A stretch of 64,000 nucleotides of DNA from CAYZMS01 sp964479625 (GTDB lineage Bacteria > Bacteroidota > Bacteroidia > Chitinophagales > Saprospiraceae). Below, in pieces: positions 53,753 through 63,218 of this stretch. The translations under genes and the position numbers were made by a program. Position 1 is the first letter of the stretch, and each line of letters opens with the position of its first letter. The notes beneath the pieces are model-generated. The model saw only the letters and a list, made by a program, of their open reading frames with translations. It was not told where the DNA came from and did not search any database. Where the stretch lies: contig CAYZMS010000015.1 in the NCBI GenBank assembly GCA_964479625.1, positions 1 to 64,000 on the forward strand, written 5' to 3'.

Positions 53753-54730
53753 ATGAAAAAGCAATGCTGGTTCTTTATTGCCGGCATACTTCTGTTGCCG
53801 TGCCTGATAAATGCTCAGGATGAGTGGTTTACCGTGCTATACACGACCTCGGATGCTGATATTACCTACCAAAAGAAAGCTGGAGAAATACAACGGGTTT
53901 TTGCAGGCAAAGATCTGCAACCGGAGGGCCTTCTCCTTATCGAAAGTGATGCCTGGCTAAATATTCTTTACAATGGGCACAAAAAACGTCTGGATGGCCC
54001 TGCTCGCCTAGATTTGTCAGACCTTGCCCTTCAGATGCACGAGGAGAGTAAATCTTCTTTTTTAGGGCGTTTCATGGCCTTTTTGAGTAATTCAGTTCGC
54101 CAGACCAAAGATTCACGGACAATGGAAAAGGAACATCGTCAGTACCTGACCAATGCCACAGCAGCGATTAAGGGTTGGGGCAAAAAGGATTTCGAAATAC
54201 AGGTCCCATTCTATTTGTCCGGAGTCTTTACAGACTCCCTGATCCGGTTTTATTGGGTGACAGATTCCAGTAATTTGAATTATACCTTTCTAATTGAAGA
54301 TCGCGAGTCCGACAAAATCTTATTCGAACGGATAAGCAAGGAATCGGCCGTAGCGGTAGACCTGTCCAAATTGAGCCTGGCAAAGCAAAAAGGGTATTAC
54401 TGGAGCGTGGAAACCATCGGACAGTCGGGAACAATGCTTCAATCGGCTCCGGTACCTTTTCTGTATGACCCGGGTGCCTCCAACGCATTTTTAAAGGCAT
54501 TGCGGGAAGATTACGAATACCAAAAGTATGACCATTTCGAAGCTCCACTTTTTGAATTAAAAAGCCTGGAGGATAGTGGCTTCTTTCAATCTGCCTATAA
54601 TGGGTATGAGACCCTGGTGAGGGAGCATCCGGAAGTTGACCTTTATCGTCATGTATTTGCTGCCTTTTTGATCCGAATGGACGCACTGGGAGAAGCACAA
54701 TTAGTGGGTAAAACCGGGAAAAATGGATAA
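53753..54730 (+). CDS. Exported FecR-like protein, copy 1
   Basis: 325 residues with a signal peptide (MKKQCWFFIAGILLLPCL). The start (LYTTSDADITYQ, then GEIQRVFAGKDLQPEGLLLI and LDGPARLDLSDL) resembles a FecR/DUF-type beta domain in which a scaffold value is checked. A central Fn3-like strand region (RFYWVTDSSNLNYTFLIEDR) is followed by a helical C-terminus (about 270-325) with TPR character. A paralogue lies at 56391-57392. Its last codons overlap the next gene start (ATGGATAA, 8 bp). Confidence 0.65.
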   Translation: MKKQCWFFIAGILLLPCLINAQDEWFTVLYTTSDADITYQKKAGEIQRVFAGKDLQPEGLLLIESDAWLNILYNGHKKRLDGPARLDLSDLALQMHEESKSSFLGRFMAFLSNSVRQTKDSRTMEKEHRQYLTNATAAIKGWGKKDFEIQVPFYLSGVFTDSLIRFYWVTDSSNLNYTFLIEDRESDKILFERISKESAVAVDLSKLSLAKQKGYYWSVETIGQSGTMLQSAPVPFLYDPGASNAFLKALREDYEYQKYDHFEAPLFELKSLEDSGFFQSAYNGYETLVREHPEVDLYRHVFAAFLIRMDALGEAQLVGKTGKNG

Positions 54731-56369
54731 TCGATTTCGGAATATAGCCCTTATCATAGGGTGTTGTTTTTGGGCCTTATCCCCTGGCTTTTCCCAGGAA
54801 GGGGTATTTGCCTTTCTGCAACGGCCTGGGGTAGACCAGTTTGCCCCTGAAGCGGTTAGCGGGTATAAATATGAGACGGCTAAAGAAGTTTTTGACCGAT
54901 TGGTGGCCGCTCAGGGAGATATTCGGATGCAAAGCCCGGAATTTGTAATGAATAACGGGCAGCAATACCTGGCATGGATGGACCCCCGGCTGCCTCAGAT
55001 CGGCTTGGAGGAAAAAGCCTATGATCTTTGTACGGCATTCGGCGCCGATTCCTTAAACCTGTTGGCGGCCCTGCTGGCTCATGAACTGGTTCATTATTAT
55101 GAGAAACACGATTGGAACCAGCACTTTGCCCAACATCTCGATCAGGCAATTGAAGAAGCAGGCCGCTTTCAAATGATGGAGAGCGTAAAGTTGGAGATAG
55201 AATCGGATTTTCTGGGAAGCCTACTGGCCTTTTCTGCGGGATTCAACGCCTATGATCGCTTTGAGACCTTTTTAGATAAAGCCTATACGGCTTATGGATT
55301 TCCACCTGATCTGGATGGTTATCCTGGCCTGCAGGAACGTCAGTTGATGAGCAGGAAAAAGGCCGTTCAGTTAAAGGAACTTTCCGATCTCTTTGCCCTG
55401 GTCAATTATCTGGTCCTGCTGGGGGAGCATGACTGGGCCACCGATTATTTTCATCGACTGTTGAAGGAATACCAGGCATATGCCTTATACAACAATGCAG
55501 CCGTAAACGCTATTCTTGCAGCCCTGGAATTAGCCCCCAAAGAGCAGATACCATTTGTTCTACCACTGGAGCTGGATATAAATAATCGATTGCAGGAATT
55601 GAACATTCGACTGCCGGAAGATGCAGAAGCTCGAAAACAGGAATTTCTGCGGAAAGCCGGCCAGTATCTACAGAATGCTCAGCAACTTGATCCTAAACGC
55701 CCATCGGCCTGGCTTAACCAGGCTACGACAGCTATCCTTCAGGAAGATTGGCTGGATGCAGAGTATTTTGCGAAAAAGGCACTTTCTCTGGCTAAGGAGG
55801 GTTCCGCGGAATGGGCAAATGGCCAAATAGCATTAGGGGTAATGGAGGGCTTACAAGGGGATACTACCCTTTCCAGGCTTTACTTCGAAAAGGCAGTGAC
55901 AGGAAATGCAGAGGTGGCTCAAAAAAATTTGCAACAACTACAAAAAGATCCCCCACAAGTCTCCCTGAGGGGGGTGAATTTCGGAAAGCAAGAGACTATA
56001 GAAGGGGTTTTCCCCGGGGAATTTCTGGAGGCGCCGAAAATAGACCGGAGCACTGAACTGGCTCCCGGGATCTATTGTGGGTATAAAGCAATGGCTGATT
56101 CAGATATTTGGTTGCATTATGCCTATGAAGGACGAGAGTTTTTGTTCATTCAGGTCTGCAGAAAAGAATACAAGGGAAAAACGGAAAAAGGAATTGGTCT
56201 TTCAGCCGATTTCTCCACTGTTCAGGAGGCCTATGGCCAGCCAGCCAGGACTATTCATCTACAAGGTGGTATCCGCTGCCGGGTGTATCCCGTTCATGGT
56301 TTGCTTTTCTTTTTCAATACCGATGACCAGCTTTCCAAATGGGCGGTCTTTGAGTCATCAGCTAATTAA
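54723..56369 (+). CDS. Secreted HExxH metallopeptidase-TPR protein, copy 2
   Basis: 548 residues with a signal peptide (IALIIGCCFWALSPGFSQ). HELVH (120-124) plus E158-x3-D162 form the zinc site, and TPR-like helices continue to about 430. The C-terminal KGIGLSADFSTVQEAYGQPA matches the same domain in copy 1. Identity between copies is moderate, with the metal site and YYEKH neighbourhood best kept, so the duplication is old. Starts inside the end of the FecR-like gene (8-bp overlap), giving a coupled pair. Confidence 0.8.
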   Translation: MDNRFRNIALIIGCCFWALSPGFSQEGVFAFLQRPGVDQFAPEAVSGYKYETAKEVFDRLVAAQGDIRMQSPEFVMNNGQQYLAWMDPRLPQIGLEEKAYDLCTAFGADSLNLLAALLAHELVHYYEKHDWNQHFAQHLDQAIEEAGRFQMMESVKLEIESDFLGSLLAFSAGFNAYDRFETFLDKAYTAYGFPPDLDGYPGLQERQLMSRKKAVQLKELSDLFALVNYLVLLGEHDWATDYFHRLLKEYQAYALYNNAAVNAILAALELAPKEQIPFVLPLELDINNRLQELNIRLPEDAEARKQEFLRKAGQYLQNAQQLDPKRPSAWLNQATTAILQEDWLDAEYFAKKALSLAKEGSAEWANGQIALGVMEGLQGDTTLSRLYFEKAVTGNAEVAQKNLQQLQKDPPQVSLRGVNFGKQETIEGVFPGEFLEAPKIDRSTELAPGIYCGYKAMADSDIWLHYAYEGREFLFIQVCRKEYKGKTEKGIGLSADFSTVQEAYGQPARTIHLQGGIRCRVYPVHGLLFFFNTDDQLSKWAVFESSAN

Positions 56370-56390
56370 TTAACACCTAAACCTTTTATC

Positions 56391-57392
56391 ATGCGTACAC
56401 TTTTTTTGATTTTCAGTATTTTCCTGAGCCATGCAGTATTGGGCCAGGGTCTACAAACCGCAATCCTATACATGACTGACGGAAAGCTTAAATACGCTGC
56501 TGCAAAGGAGGAAAATTTCTCTCGGGTTCGCGCCGGAACAGAGGTAACTTCAGAGGGTATTCTCCAACTTGGGAAGGGGAAGCGAGCCGGGTTATTTCGT
56601 AATGGCACTTTCCTGATCTTGGAAGGCCCCGGCACCTTCGCGCTTGCCGAAGTATTGCAGGATCGTAGTGCTTTTCAGGAAACCGATGCCAGTCGAATTT
56701 TTGCCACCAGTCTTGAAGAAGCCTCAGATCCCTACTTCGCCAATGTTACCCTGGGAAGGTCGGGGTTTGCGGCTGTAGACCCCGGCAGTGGAGGATCCAC
56801 TCCTACCTCCCTCCCCGGACGTGAAGGGGGAAGCAAACCCCCTCCGAAAAAGAGTAAATCAGGACATGGCAACAAAAATTATTCCCTTATTAGATGGCAA
56901 CCTGCTGGTGGCCTGGTGACGACTGACGGAGTGGTGTTTCGTTGGACAGTTGAGCAGGGAGGGTCGGCAAAAGGCGATTATCGTTTAAGTATTACCAATG
57001 AAAATGGCGAATTGATTTTTGAGGGCAATACCCGAAAACCTGTTTTCGAATGGCAACCCGATACCACTGTTCCAACTGAAAGAGATTATATCTGGCAGGT
57101 AAAAGAAACGGATGGTACAACCGCTCAGTCGGCGCCGACGACCTTTTCGCTCACTTCTACCGAAGAACGATCGGGTTTTTTCAAAAAACTGTACCGGGAT
57201 GCTTTGTATCAAACGGCCGATGCAGCAACCCGAAGTTTACTGGAAGCCAGTTTTCTGGATTATTTGGGGTATCAGGCTGATGCCGCCGAGCAGTATAGGG
57301 CCTTAAGCAAAAAGGAAAGTAAAAATGAATTGATCCAAAACACCTACGAAGCTTTCCTGTGGCGACATGACCTGGTCCCTGACCCTAATTAG
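56391..57392 (+). CDS. Exported FecR-like protein, copy 2
   Basis: 333 residues with a signal peptide (LFLIFSIFLSHAVLGQ). The first domain (ILYMTDGKLKYAA, then RVRAGTEVTSEGILQL and LEGPGTFALAEV) aligns with that of copy 1. A Gly/Ser/Pro-rich linker (about 130-165), an Fn3-like domain (VFRWTVEQGG to SAPTTFSL) and helical end follow. It is 21 bp after the metallopeptidase, so genes from the CHASE2 protein to here look like one transcript ending at the hairpin 57424-57463. Confidence 0.65.
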   Translation: MRTLFLIFSIFLSHAVLGQGLQTAILYMTDGKLKYAAAKEENFSRVRAGTEVTSEGILQLGKGKRAGLFRNGTFLILEGPGTFALAEVLQDRSAFQETDASRIFATSLEEASDPYFANVTLGRSGFAAVDPGSGGSTPTSLPGREGGSKPPPKKSKSGHGNKNYSLIRWQPAGGLVTTDGVVFRWTVEQGGSAKGDYRLSITNENGELIFEGNTRKPVFEWQPDTTVPTERDYIWQVKETDGTTAQSAPTTFSLTSTEERSGFFKKLYRDALYQTADAATRSLLEASFLDYLGYQADAAEQYRALSKKESKNELIQNTYEAFLWRHDLVPDPN

Positions 57393-57423
57393 GTAGAAAA
57401 GGCGCAATACCGGTCTCTTTAGG

Positions 57424-57463
57424 TGGTTCAATTCGTCGAGGGCGGTTTGAACCAACTTTTTTT
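57424..57463 (+). terminator. Terminator of the metallopeptidase/FecR-like operon
   Basis: TGGTTCAA and TTGAACCA (8-bp perfect stem, 15-nt loop) are followed by ACTTTTTTT. It lies about 30 bp after the last gene and just before the convergent caspase gene stop at 57467. Confidence 0.75.
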
Positions 57464-57466
57464 ATG

Positions 57467-59650
57467 CTAGTTCGGGAAAAACCGGTCCATTAATTCTTTA
57501 AACTCTTGCTTATCTTTTACCCCTTGAAGGGTAGGAAGTCGCATTAAAAAATCCTTATCATCAAAACCGGTTTCCAGCAGTTTTTCCAATGTTTTCAAGC
57601 CGGAATTGGCTTCATTATTTAAAAAGTAAGCTTCCATTAGTCCAAAAAGGAAATAGGGCTCATTTGGTGAAATCTCTAAACAAGACTTCCAAAGGCGGAT
57701 ACCTGCACTAAAATTGCCATTATTGATTTGTAAAAGGGCCAGGTTTTCCAGCGCATACAGATCTTCCGGAGTGATGGACAGAGCCTGTTCGAAAGAAGCT
57801 TGCGCCCCCTTAATATCCTCTAAATCAAGCTGGACCTTTCCATATAACACCCAGCCGTAGGGGTCTTCTGGAACCAGCGAAATATATTGTTGAATAGCTT
57901 GCCGTGCCGCCGGAAGTTGACCAGGTACTTCCATTAAGAGATACCCCAGATTGTAATAAGCCTCTGCAAAACCGGAGTCGAGGTGAATGGCTTCCCGGTT
58001 TTCTGTTATGGCATCCTGGATACGCCCCAATTCCATATACATTTCCCCCAGGTTGTAGTGGGACATCGCCAGTTGAGGGTCCACCTCCAAAGATGCCTGG
58101 AACAGGGCCTCTGCCTCCGGGTATCGCTCCACATCCTTATAACTGGTGGCGAGGTTGGTAAGGGCCAGTCCCCAGGTGGGAGAAAGAGCATAGGCTTTTT
58201 CAAAGGCAGCAATTTCCTGCTTGCGTTCCCCCATTCGTTTATAGACCAGCCCCAATTCGTTCTGGAGGTGGGGGGCCTCTCCTGCAAGGGTTAAAGCCGT
58301 GTCCAGGTAGGCCAGGGCAACCAGAAGGATACTAGAATCGGTAGTAGGGCTTTTCAGCTCCTTTAGGTCGAACTCCAGTCGAAGATTGACTGCCCGGAAA
58401 TAATACTCCCTGGATTTAATATCTGCATAAAAGGAATTCTGTGCACCTAATAGTTTCGCAGCAACTGCCAGGTAGTCAGGAAACTTTTGATAAAGGTCGG
58501 GATTTGCCCACCTTTTGGAAAGTTCCCGCCCAGGTGTGGTCAGATAGGTGTTGATGGCTTGTTGAGCCTTGTCTTGTAGGGCTGAAGCCAGCTTAGGCTT
58601 CAGGATGGTTCGCAAAGGGAGCTTTTCTGGGCTTTCGCCAAGAGATAGGAATATTTGATGGGCGCAATTGTCCTTAGGGTCCAGGAGACGGCCTTCCGTA
58701 ATAGCCTGGTTAAAAGTATTTAAGAGTTGGAGGCCGGAAGTGTCCCTGTCAGCCGTTTTTGAGAACGAAGCTGTTCCTTTGCTGTAACTTTGGCTCACCT
58801 TGCTCAGCCGAATACTGCTCCGTGCAGCCATGGTCATTGGGCGTTGGGTATGTCCAGACGCTTCCCATACCTGTTTTTTTATAAAAGGTTCTAGTTCGCG
58901 AAATTCAATATAGCGGTTGCCGTCTTCATCGGCTTCTCCTCCTAAGCCTTCCAGCAGGAAATAAGAAAAAAGGCCTCGGCCGCCACCCCAATTTTCTCCT
59001 TCTACCGAGAATTGGTCAGGTTCACAGGACAAAATTCGCGTGGTATTACTAAATAGCTCTGCCAAAGCTCCTGTAGTAAGGCGGGTACCCTGGTAATCAC
59101 TTCCTGCCAGTTTTCCGGAACGACAGGCGTCTGTTACGAGGATCAATTCCACTCCTTTCTTTAAAACCAATTTTTCCAGAAAAGCGTGCAAAGTGGCCAC
59201 GGAGCACGCTCCTCCACCTGCATAGGCAGAAGGAGTGGCATCATACATTAAAAGATATCCCATGGGACTGGAGGGCGTTTTTTCGATATCGCCATGCCCG
59301 GAGAAATAAAGGAGGAGCCGGTCACCTTCCCTGCAGGATTCCTCGATGGCCTGCAGGGCATTCAAAAATGCACCGTAGGTCGCATTTTCATTGATTAGTT
59401 TATGGATGTGTTCTTCTGCGGTATTCCAGCCAGATTCTTGTCTTAAAAAATTATCCAGTGCCAGGGCATCCAGGTGGGCAAATTGTAGATCGGGAATGTT
59501 TTCGTGCTGGTAGTCTGAGATCCCGACGATCAGGGCGTGTTGTTGCTGGAAAGGTCGAATAGGTCCAATCTGGCCCAGGCTGGGCAGTACATTTAAACAG
59601 AACATTGACAGGATCAGGACCCTGTTGGAAAATGGTTGTCGAACGCTCAT
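57467..59650 (-). CDS. Secreted caspase-like (C14) peptidase with TPR array
   Basis: 727 residues: signal peptide (VLILSMFCLNVLPSLGQ), caspase domain (about 35-275) with the intact dyad His119 (LLYFSGHGD) and Cys176 (VTDACRSGK), a linker, and TPR repeats from about 430 to 700 (for example LALTNLATSYKDVERYPEAE). Bacterial C14 proteins often act in regulated proteolysis or death pathways. The signal peptide places it in the periplasm, close to its convergent neighbours, whose products are also exported. Upstream (53 bp) is the BtaA-like gene, so co-transcription with it is possible. Confidence 0.9.
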   Translation of the reverse strand: MSVRQPFSNRVLILSMFCLNVLPSLGQIGPIRPFQQQHALIVGISDYQHENIPDLQFAHLDALALDNFLRQESGWNTAEEHIHKLINENATYGAFLNALQAIEESCREGDRLLLYFSGHGDIEKTPSSPMGYLLMYDATPSAYAGGGACSVATLHAFLEKLVLKKGVELILVTDACRSGKLAGSDYQGTRLTTGALAELFSNTTRILSCEPDQFSVEGENWGGGRGLFSYFLLEGLGGEADEDGNRYIEFRELEPFIKKQVWEASGHTQRPMTMAARSSIRLSKVSQSYSKGTASFSKTADRDTSGLQLLNTFNQAITEGRLLDPKDNCAHQIFLSLGESPEKLPLRTILKPKLASALQDKAQQAINTYLTTPGRELSKRWANPDLYQKFPDYLAVAAKLLGAQNSFYADIKSREYYFRAVNLRLEFDLKELKSPTTDSSILLVALAYLDTALTLAGEAPHLQNELGLVYKRMGERKQEIAAFEKAYALSPTWGLALTNLATSYKDVERYPEAEALFQASLEVDPQLAMSHYNLGEMYMELGRIQDAITENREAIHLDSGFAEAYYNLGYLLMEVPGQLPAARQAIQQYISLVPEDPYGWVLYGKVQLDLEDIKGAQASFEQALSITPEDLYALENLALLQINNGNFSAGIRLWKSCLEISPNEPYFLFGLMEAYFLNNEANSGLKTLEKLLETGFDDKDFLMRLPTLQGVKDKQEFKELMDRFFPN

Positions 59651-59703
59651 TGAAAAATAAACGCAAAAGACCTGCCGTATAGTTTCATTTCTTTCCCTTT
59701 GTT

Positions 59704-60861
59704 CTAAATCACTTCAGCCAGGTAGACGCTGGCATAAGTGCCAACCCGATCCTGTTGATGCGTGGATACGGTTTTTTCCTGTTCGAAAATAAGTCGTTCT
59801 TTCGCAAAATCCGGGAAAAAATCTACCTGATGAGCTGCGGAGCGCAAAAGAATTTTTGCTCCCGGGCGGCTGTTCTGCAAAATTAAACGCCATTCTTCTT
59901 CCAGTGCAGGAACATTATTTGCTGCCAACCAATCCTGGTGGTCTAATAAAATAAAGTGCGAATATTGACCAGGATTTTCCTTGAGGAATTGGCTAATGGT
60001 GCAAGAATTGGTATGAACACGGCTTGCCCGCTCCCGGATCGGTTGGAAGGATTCCGGTTTCAGGTATTCCGGGCGGCATTGTTCGTTGTAAGCTCCCTGT
60101 AGGTATAAGCGCCAGAAATAATTATCATGGATTGGACGTTCGGTAAATACCTTTCGCAGGCACTCCTGAATAAATCCGAGAGCTCCCCGTTCATACTTTT
60201 CGGTAAACAAATTTTGCTGAGCCCTGGGCACTCCAACCAGGCACATGGTGAGGTGACGGTTAACAAAAAACTGAATGATCTTATTGAAGACCTTGGGTTC
60301 AATACTATTGTAAATGGCGGATTGTTCCTCCAGAGTTTTACATTCGAACAGGGCCTCAATTTTACGATAAATGCTCTTTCGGGATCTCAGGTATTGATTG
60401 GCCAGCCAGGCAAAAGCCCCGGAAGCTCCATGATGGTAGAAGGAGTTACGAATGCCTCTGGGGGAAAAGTACTTAATGTTTTCGTCCCAGTAAGTTCTTG
60501 TAAATCCAGTAAGTGCTGGCCTAAGAGCATCTTCATAAAATTCGCGGGCATCTTCGCGGGCACCTAATCCGAAAGTTATCCATAGATCTTGAAAGCTGGC
60601 TTTCTGAAAAATGGCTTTTTTAAATTCCAGAAGGGCATTTTGACGCGGATTTACATCCACACAAAATATGGCCTTTGGTTGATCCAGCAGGTAGTCCATT
60701 GCATTACAACCCGCGCTGGTGATCATGACCACCTCACTGTCCTGATCTAATTCCAGAAGCTGCCGGTCGCAGCGGGGGTCTTCCCAGCAGGTATTATATA
60801 CGAGGCTTTTAGTATGGACCTGACGAAAGACCCAATCGCGAACCTGATCGGTTTTTTTCAT
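59704..60861 (-). CDS. BtaA-like SAM:diacylglycerol 3-amino-3-carboxypropyltransferase (DUF3419)
   Basis: 385 residues. VYNTCWEDPRCDRQLLEL, VVMITSAGCNAMDYLL and FCVDVNPRQNALLEFK are the DUF3419/BtaA SAM-binding motifs, and SRVHTNSCTISQFL and HFILLDHQDW are in the C-terminal half. BtaA moves the 3-amino-3-carboxypropyl group of S-adenosylmethionine to diacylglycerol, the first step of betaine-lipid synthesis. The partner N-methylase BtaB is not visible nearby. In other bacteria this pathway replaces phospholipids at low phosphate, which would fit the neighbouring ppk gene. Confidence 0.8.
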   Translation of the reverse strand: MKKTDQVRDWVFRQVHTKSLVYNTCWEDPRCDRQLLELDQDSEVVMITSAGCNAMDYLLDQPKAIFCVDVNPRQNALLEFKKAIFQKASFQDLWITFGLGAREDAREFYEDALRPALTGFTRTYWDENIKYFSPRGIRNSFYHHGASGAFAWLANQYLRSRKSIYRKIEALFECKTLEEQSAIYNSIEPKVFNKIIQFFVNRHLTMCLVGVPRAQQNLFTEKYERGALGFIQECLRKVFTERPIHDNYFWRLYLQGAYNEQCRPEYLKPESFQPIRERASRVHTNSCTISQFLKENPGQYSHFILLDHQDWLAANNVPALEEEWRLILQNSRPGAKILLRSAAHQVDFFPDFAKERLIFEQEKTVSTHQQDRVGTYASVYLAEVI

Positions 60862-61131
60862 TCCTTTTTTTCTTGAATTCGCTCTACTAGTGGTAAATCA
60901 ATGGAGATCGAAAAATAAACCTCCCAGCTAATTGCATCCGATTGTACTTTAACACATCCAATAAACTTAGCTTTCAGTAGGGCTAAGATCTAGTCGGGAC
61001 TAGCTCATTCCTCAGTTTTAATGCAATCGAAACTGGGGTGAATATCTTTATAACCCCAATAAATTGACCCGGGTTCAAATAAAATCGGCTTCGAAGATAG
61101 AGACAAGATGTAAATTAAATGTAAATGATCT
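60862..61131. other. 270-bp gap between ppk and the BtaA-like gene
   Basis: AT-rich, no protein-like open frame, no tRNA. It should hold the promoter of the BtaA-like gene. I find no strong hairpin that would end ppk. Confidence 0.5.
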
Positions 61132-63204
61132 TTATTTAACCTTTGCGGCGAGATAGCGGTAGGTGTCAACCTGAGCCTGAACCGCTTTTTCCCCTTCCTT
61201 TTTCTCCTTGTAGGGATTGTCCTGTTCAAAAGTGATCCAACGGGCTTTGGTGTTATCGCTCAACTGGAAGTTGATGATGTCGCGCAACTCATCAAAAATA
61301 GCTGGGTTATAGATGGGAATAACCACTTCAATGCGTTTGTCCAGATTGCGCTCCATCCAATCAGCAGAGGCCGTGTACATAATTTCCTGGCCCCCATTCC
61401 CGAATATATAAACCCTGGCATGCTCCAAAAACCGATCTACAATGCTAATGACCTTAATATGCTCGCTATGCCCGGGTATGGCAGGGGCCAGGGAGCATAT
61501 TCCTCTGACGATCAGGTTTATCTTGACGCCTGCCCGGCTGGCCTCGTAAAGGCATTCGATCATTTCTTCATCCTCCAGGCTGTTCATTTTCAGGATGATA
61601 TAGGCTTCTCCCCCAGATTTGGCAACTTCGATCTCTTTACCCACCAGGGCCACAAACCGCTCCCGGGTGTTGAAAGGAGAAACAAATAGGTGATCACATT
61701 TGGGCAGGATCACTTTTCGCTCCAACAATCCGAATATTTGGTTTACTTCATCAGCCAGGCGGGGATCAGCAGTCAATAACGCATGGTCGCAATACAACTT
61801 TGCAGTTTTCTCATTGAAGTTTCCCGTGCCCAGGTAGGCGTAATGCCGGATTTTTTCCCCTTCTTTCCTTCCGATTAACAGCAATTTGGTATGTACCTTG
61901 ATACCGGGATAAGAATAGATAACCTCCGCTCCAGCCTGTTTGAGTTGTTCGCCCCAGTAAAGATTAGAAGCTTCATCGAAGCGAGCTTTAGCTTCGATAA
62001 AAACGGTGATCTGTTTGCCTTTCTCCCGGGCGCGGAGTAAGGCAGTTACCACAGCTGAACGGGCAGCCACTCGGTAAAGGGTGATCTTAATGTACTGTAC
62101 TTCGGGATCCTCCGCAGCTTCCCAGATCAGTTTCGGAATATAATCATAGCGTTGATAGGGTAGGTGCAACATGACATCCTGGGTGTCGATCAATTCGATC
62201 AAAGAAGGGGCTCTCTCCAGCAAAGGGTGGGGAAGAGGGGGTAGGGGCGGATAGTGAAAAGCCGGATTTCCCGTGGGATTGGGAAAGCTGAACAAATCGT
62301 GAAAATTATGGTATCGGCCCCCGGGGAAAAGGTCGTTTTTCTTCAATTCTAAAATAATCCTTAATCGATTCAGAAGGTGGTCATCCATTTGTAAGTCGTA
62401 CAGAAAACGGGTGGGTAACCCAAGACTCCGCTCCTCCAATCCCGTTTTAATCTTCTCGATCAGATCACCTGAAAACTCGTCTTCAATATAAAGCTCTGCA
62501 TCCCTGGAAGTTTTGATCGAAAAAGCCTCTTTTACCGACTTTTCGAAAATAGCAGGCAAATTAGCACGGATAATATCATCTAAAAAAGCAATATGAAATT
62601 TACCGGCTCTTGGTTTGAACGTATAAAACCTCGGAAGGTCCTCACTGGGAATGTTGACTAGCCCTAGTTCATCGGTAAATTCGAACTGGACAATGAAATA
62701 AAGACAGCGGTTGATCAAAAAAGGCACCTCTGCATTGGATTCAGAGATCAATTCGAATTTTAAGAGGGGGCGAACATATTGTTCGAAATAGACAATAGCT
62801 TCCTGACGCTGCAGTTCTGTAAAGCTTTCCGGCCCTGTTTGCAGAAAAATATGTTCTGCTTTTAAAGCGGGAATAATTTCATTCCTGAAAATATGACCAA
62901 ACTCAATTTGTTGCTGGTTAACGGTTTCCTGGATATTGCTAAGCTCCCTTTTGGGTTTCACATCTTCCATAAACTTTCGGCGGGTTTCCTTTTTCAGGTC
63001 TCTGAACTTCCTCAAACGGGAGACCCGTACTCTAAAGAACTCGTCCAGGTTGGAACTGTAAATGGCTAGAAATTTTAGCCTTTCATAAAGAGGAGTACTT
63101 GGATCCTTTGCCTCCTGGAGTACCCGATGATTAAAGGATAACCAGCTTAAATCTCTATTTATTAAGGGACTTTCAGAGGGTTGGGTTTCTTGGGCTTGAG
63201 ACAT
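61132..63204 (-). CDS. ppk: Polyphosphate kinase 1
   Basis: 690 residues, normal for PPK1. N-terminal NRDLSWLSFNHRVLQEA and ERLKFLAIYSSNLDEFFRVR, then the head domain; the catalytic part has KVHTKLLLIGRKEG with the HxK phospho-histidine site and GHSEHIKVISIVDRFLEHAR with the second conserved His, as in phospholipase-D-type folds. It polymerises the ATP gamma-phosphate into polyphosphate and can run in reverse. It lies 14 bp downstream of the ArsC-like gene. Confidence 0.96.
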   Translation of the reverse strand: MSQAQETQPSESPLINRDLSWLSFNHRVLQEAKDPSTPLYERLKFLAIYSSNLDEFFRVRVSRLRKFRDLKKETRRKFMEDVKPKRELSNIQETVNQQQIEFGHIFRNEIIPALKAEHIFLQTGPESFTELQRQEAIVYFEQYVRPLLKFELISESNAEVPFLINRCLYFIVQFEFTDELGLVNIPSEDLPRFYTFKPRAGKFHIAFLDDIIRANLPAIFEKSVKEAFSIKTSRDAELYIEDEFSGDLIEKIKTGLEERSLGLPTRFLYDLQMDDHLLNRLRIILELKKNDLFPGGRYHNFHDLFSFPNPTGNPAFHYPPLPPLPHPLLERAPSLIELIDTQDVMLHLPYQRYDYIPKLIWEAAEDPEVQYIKITLYRVAARSAVVTALLRAREKGKQITVFIEAKARFDEASNLYWGEQLKQAGAEVIYSYPGIKVHTKLLLIGRKEGEKIRHYAYLGTGNFNEKTAKLYCDHALLTADPRLADEVNQIFGLLERKVILPKCDHLFVSPFNTRERFVALVGKEIEVAKSGGEAYIILKMNSLEDEEMIECLYEASRAGVKINLIVRGICSLAPAIPGHSEHIKVISIVDRFLEHARVYIFGNGGQEIMYTASADWMERNLDKRIEVVIPIYNPAIFDELRDIINFQLSDNTKARWITFEQDNPYKEKKEGEKAVQAQVDTYRYLAAKVK

Positions 63205-63218
63205 TTGGTGATGAAGGG

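Noticed and set aside
54228..54698. 156-residue antisense frame in the FecR-like gene
   Set aside because: Shadow of the real gene; no start context or motif.
60127..60567. 146-residue plus-strand frame opposite the BtaA-like gene
   Set aside because: The BtaA-like frame has clear family motifs; the opposite frame has none.
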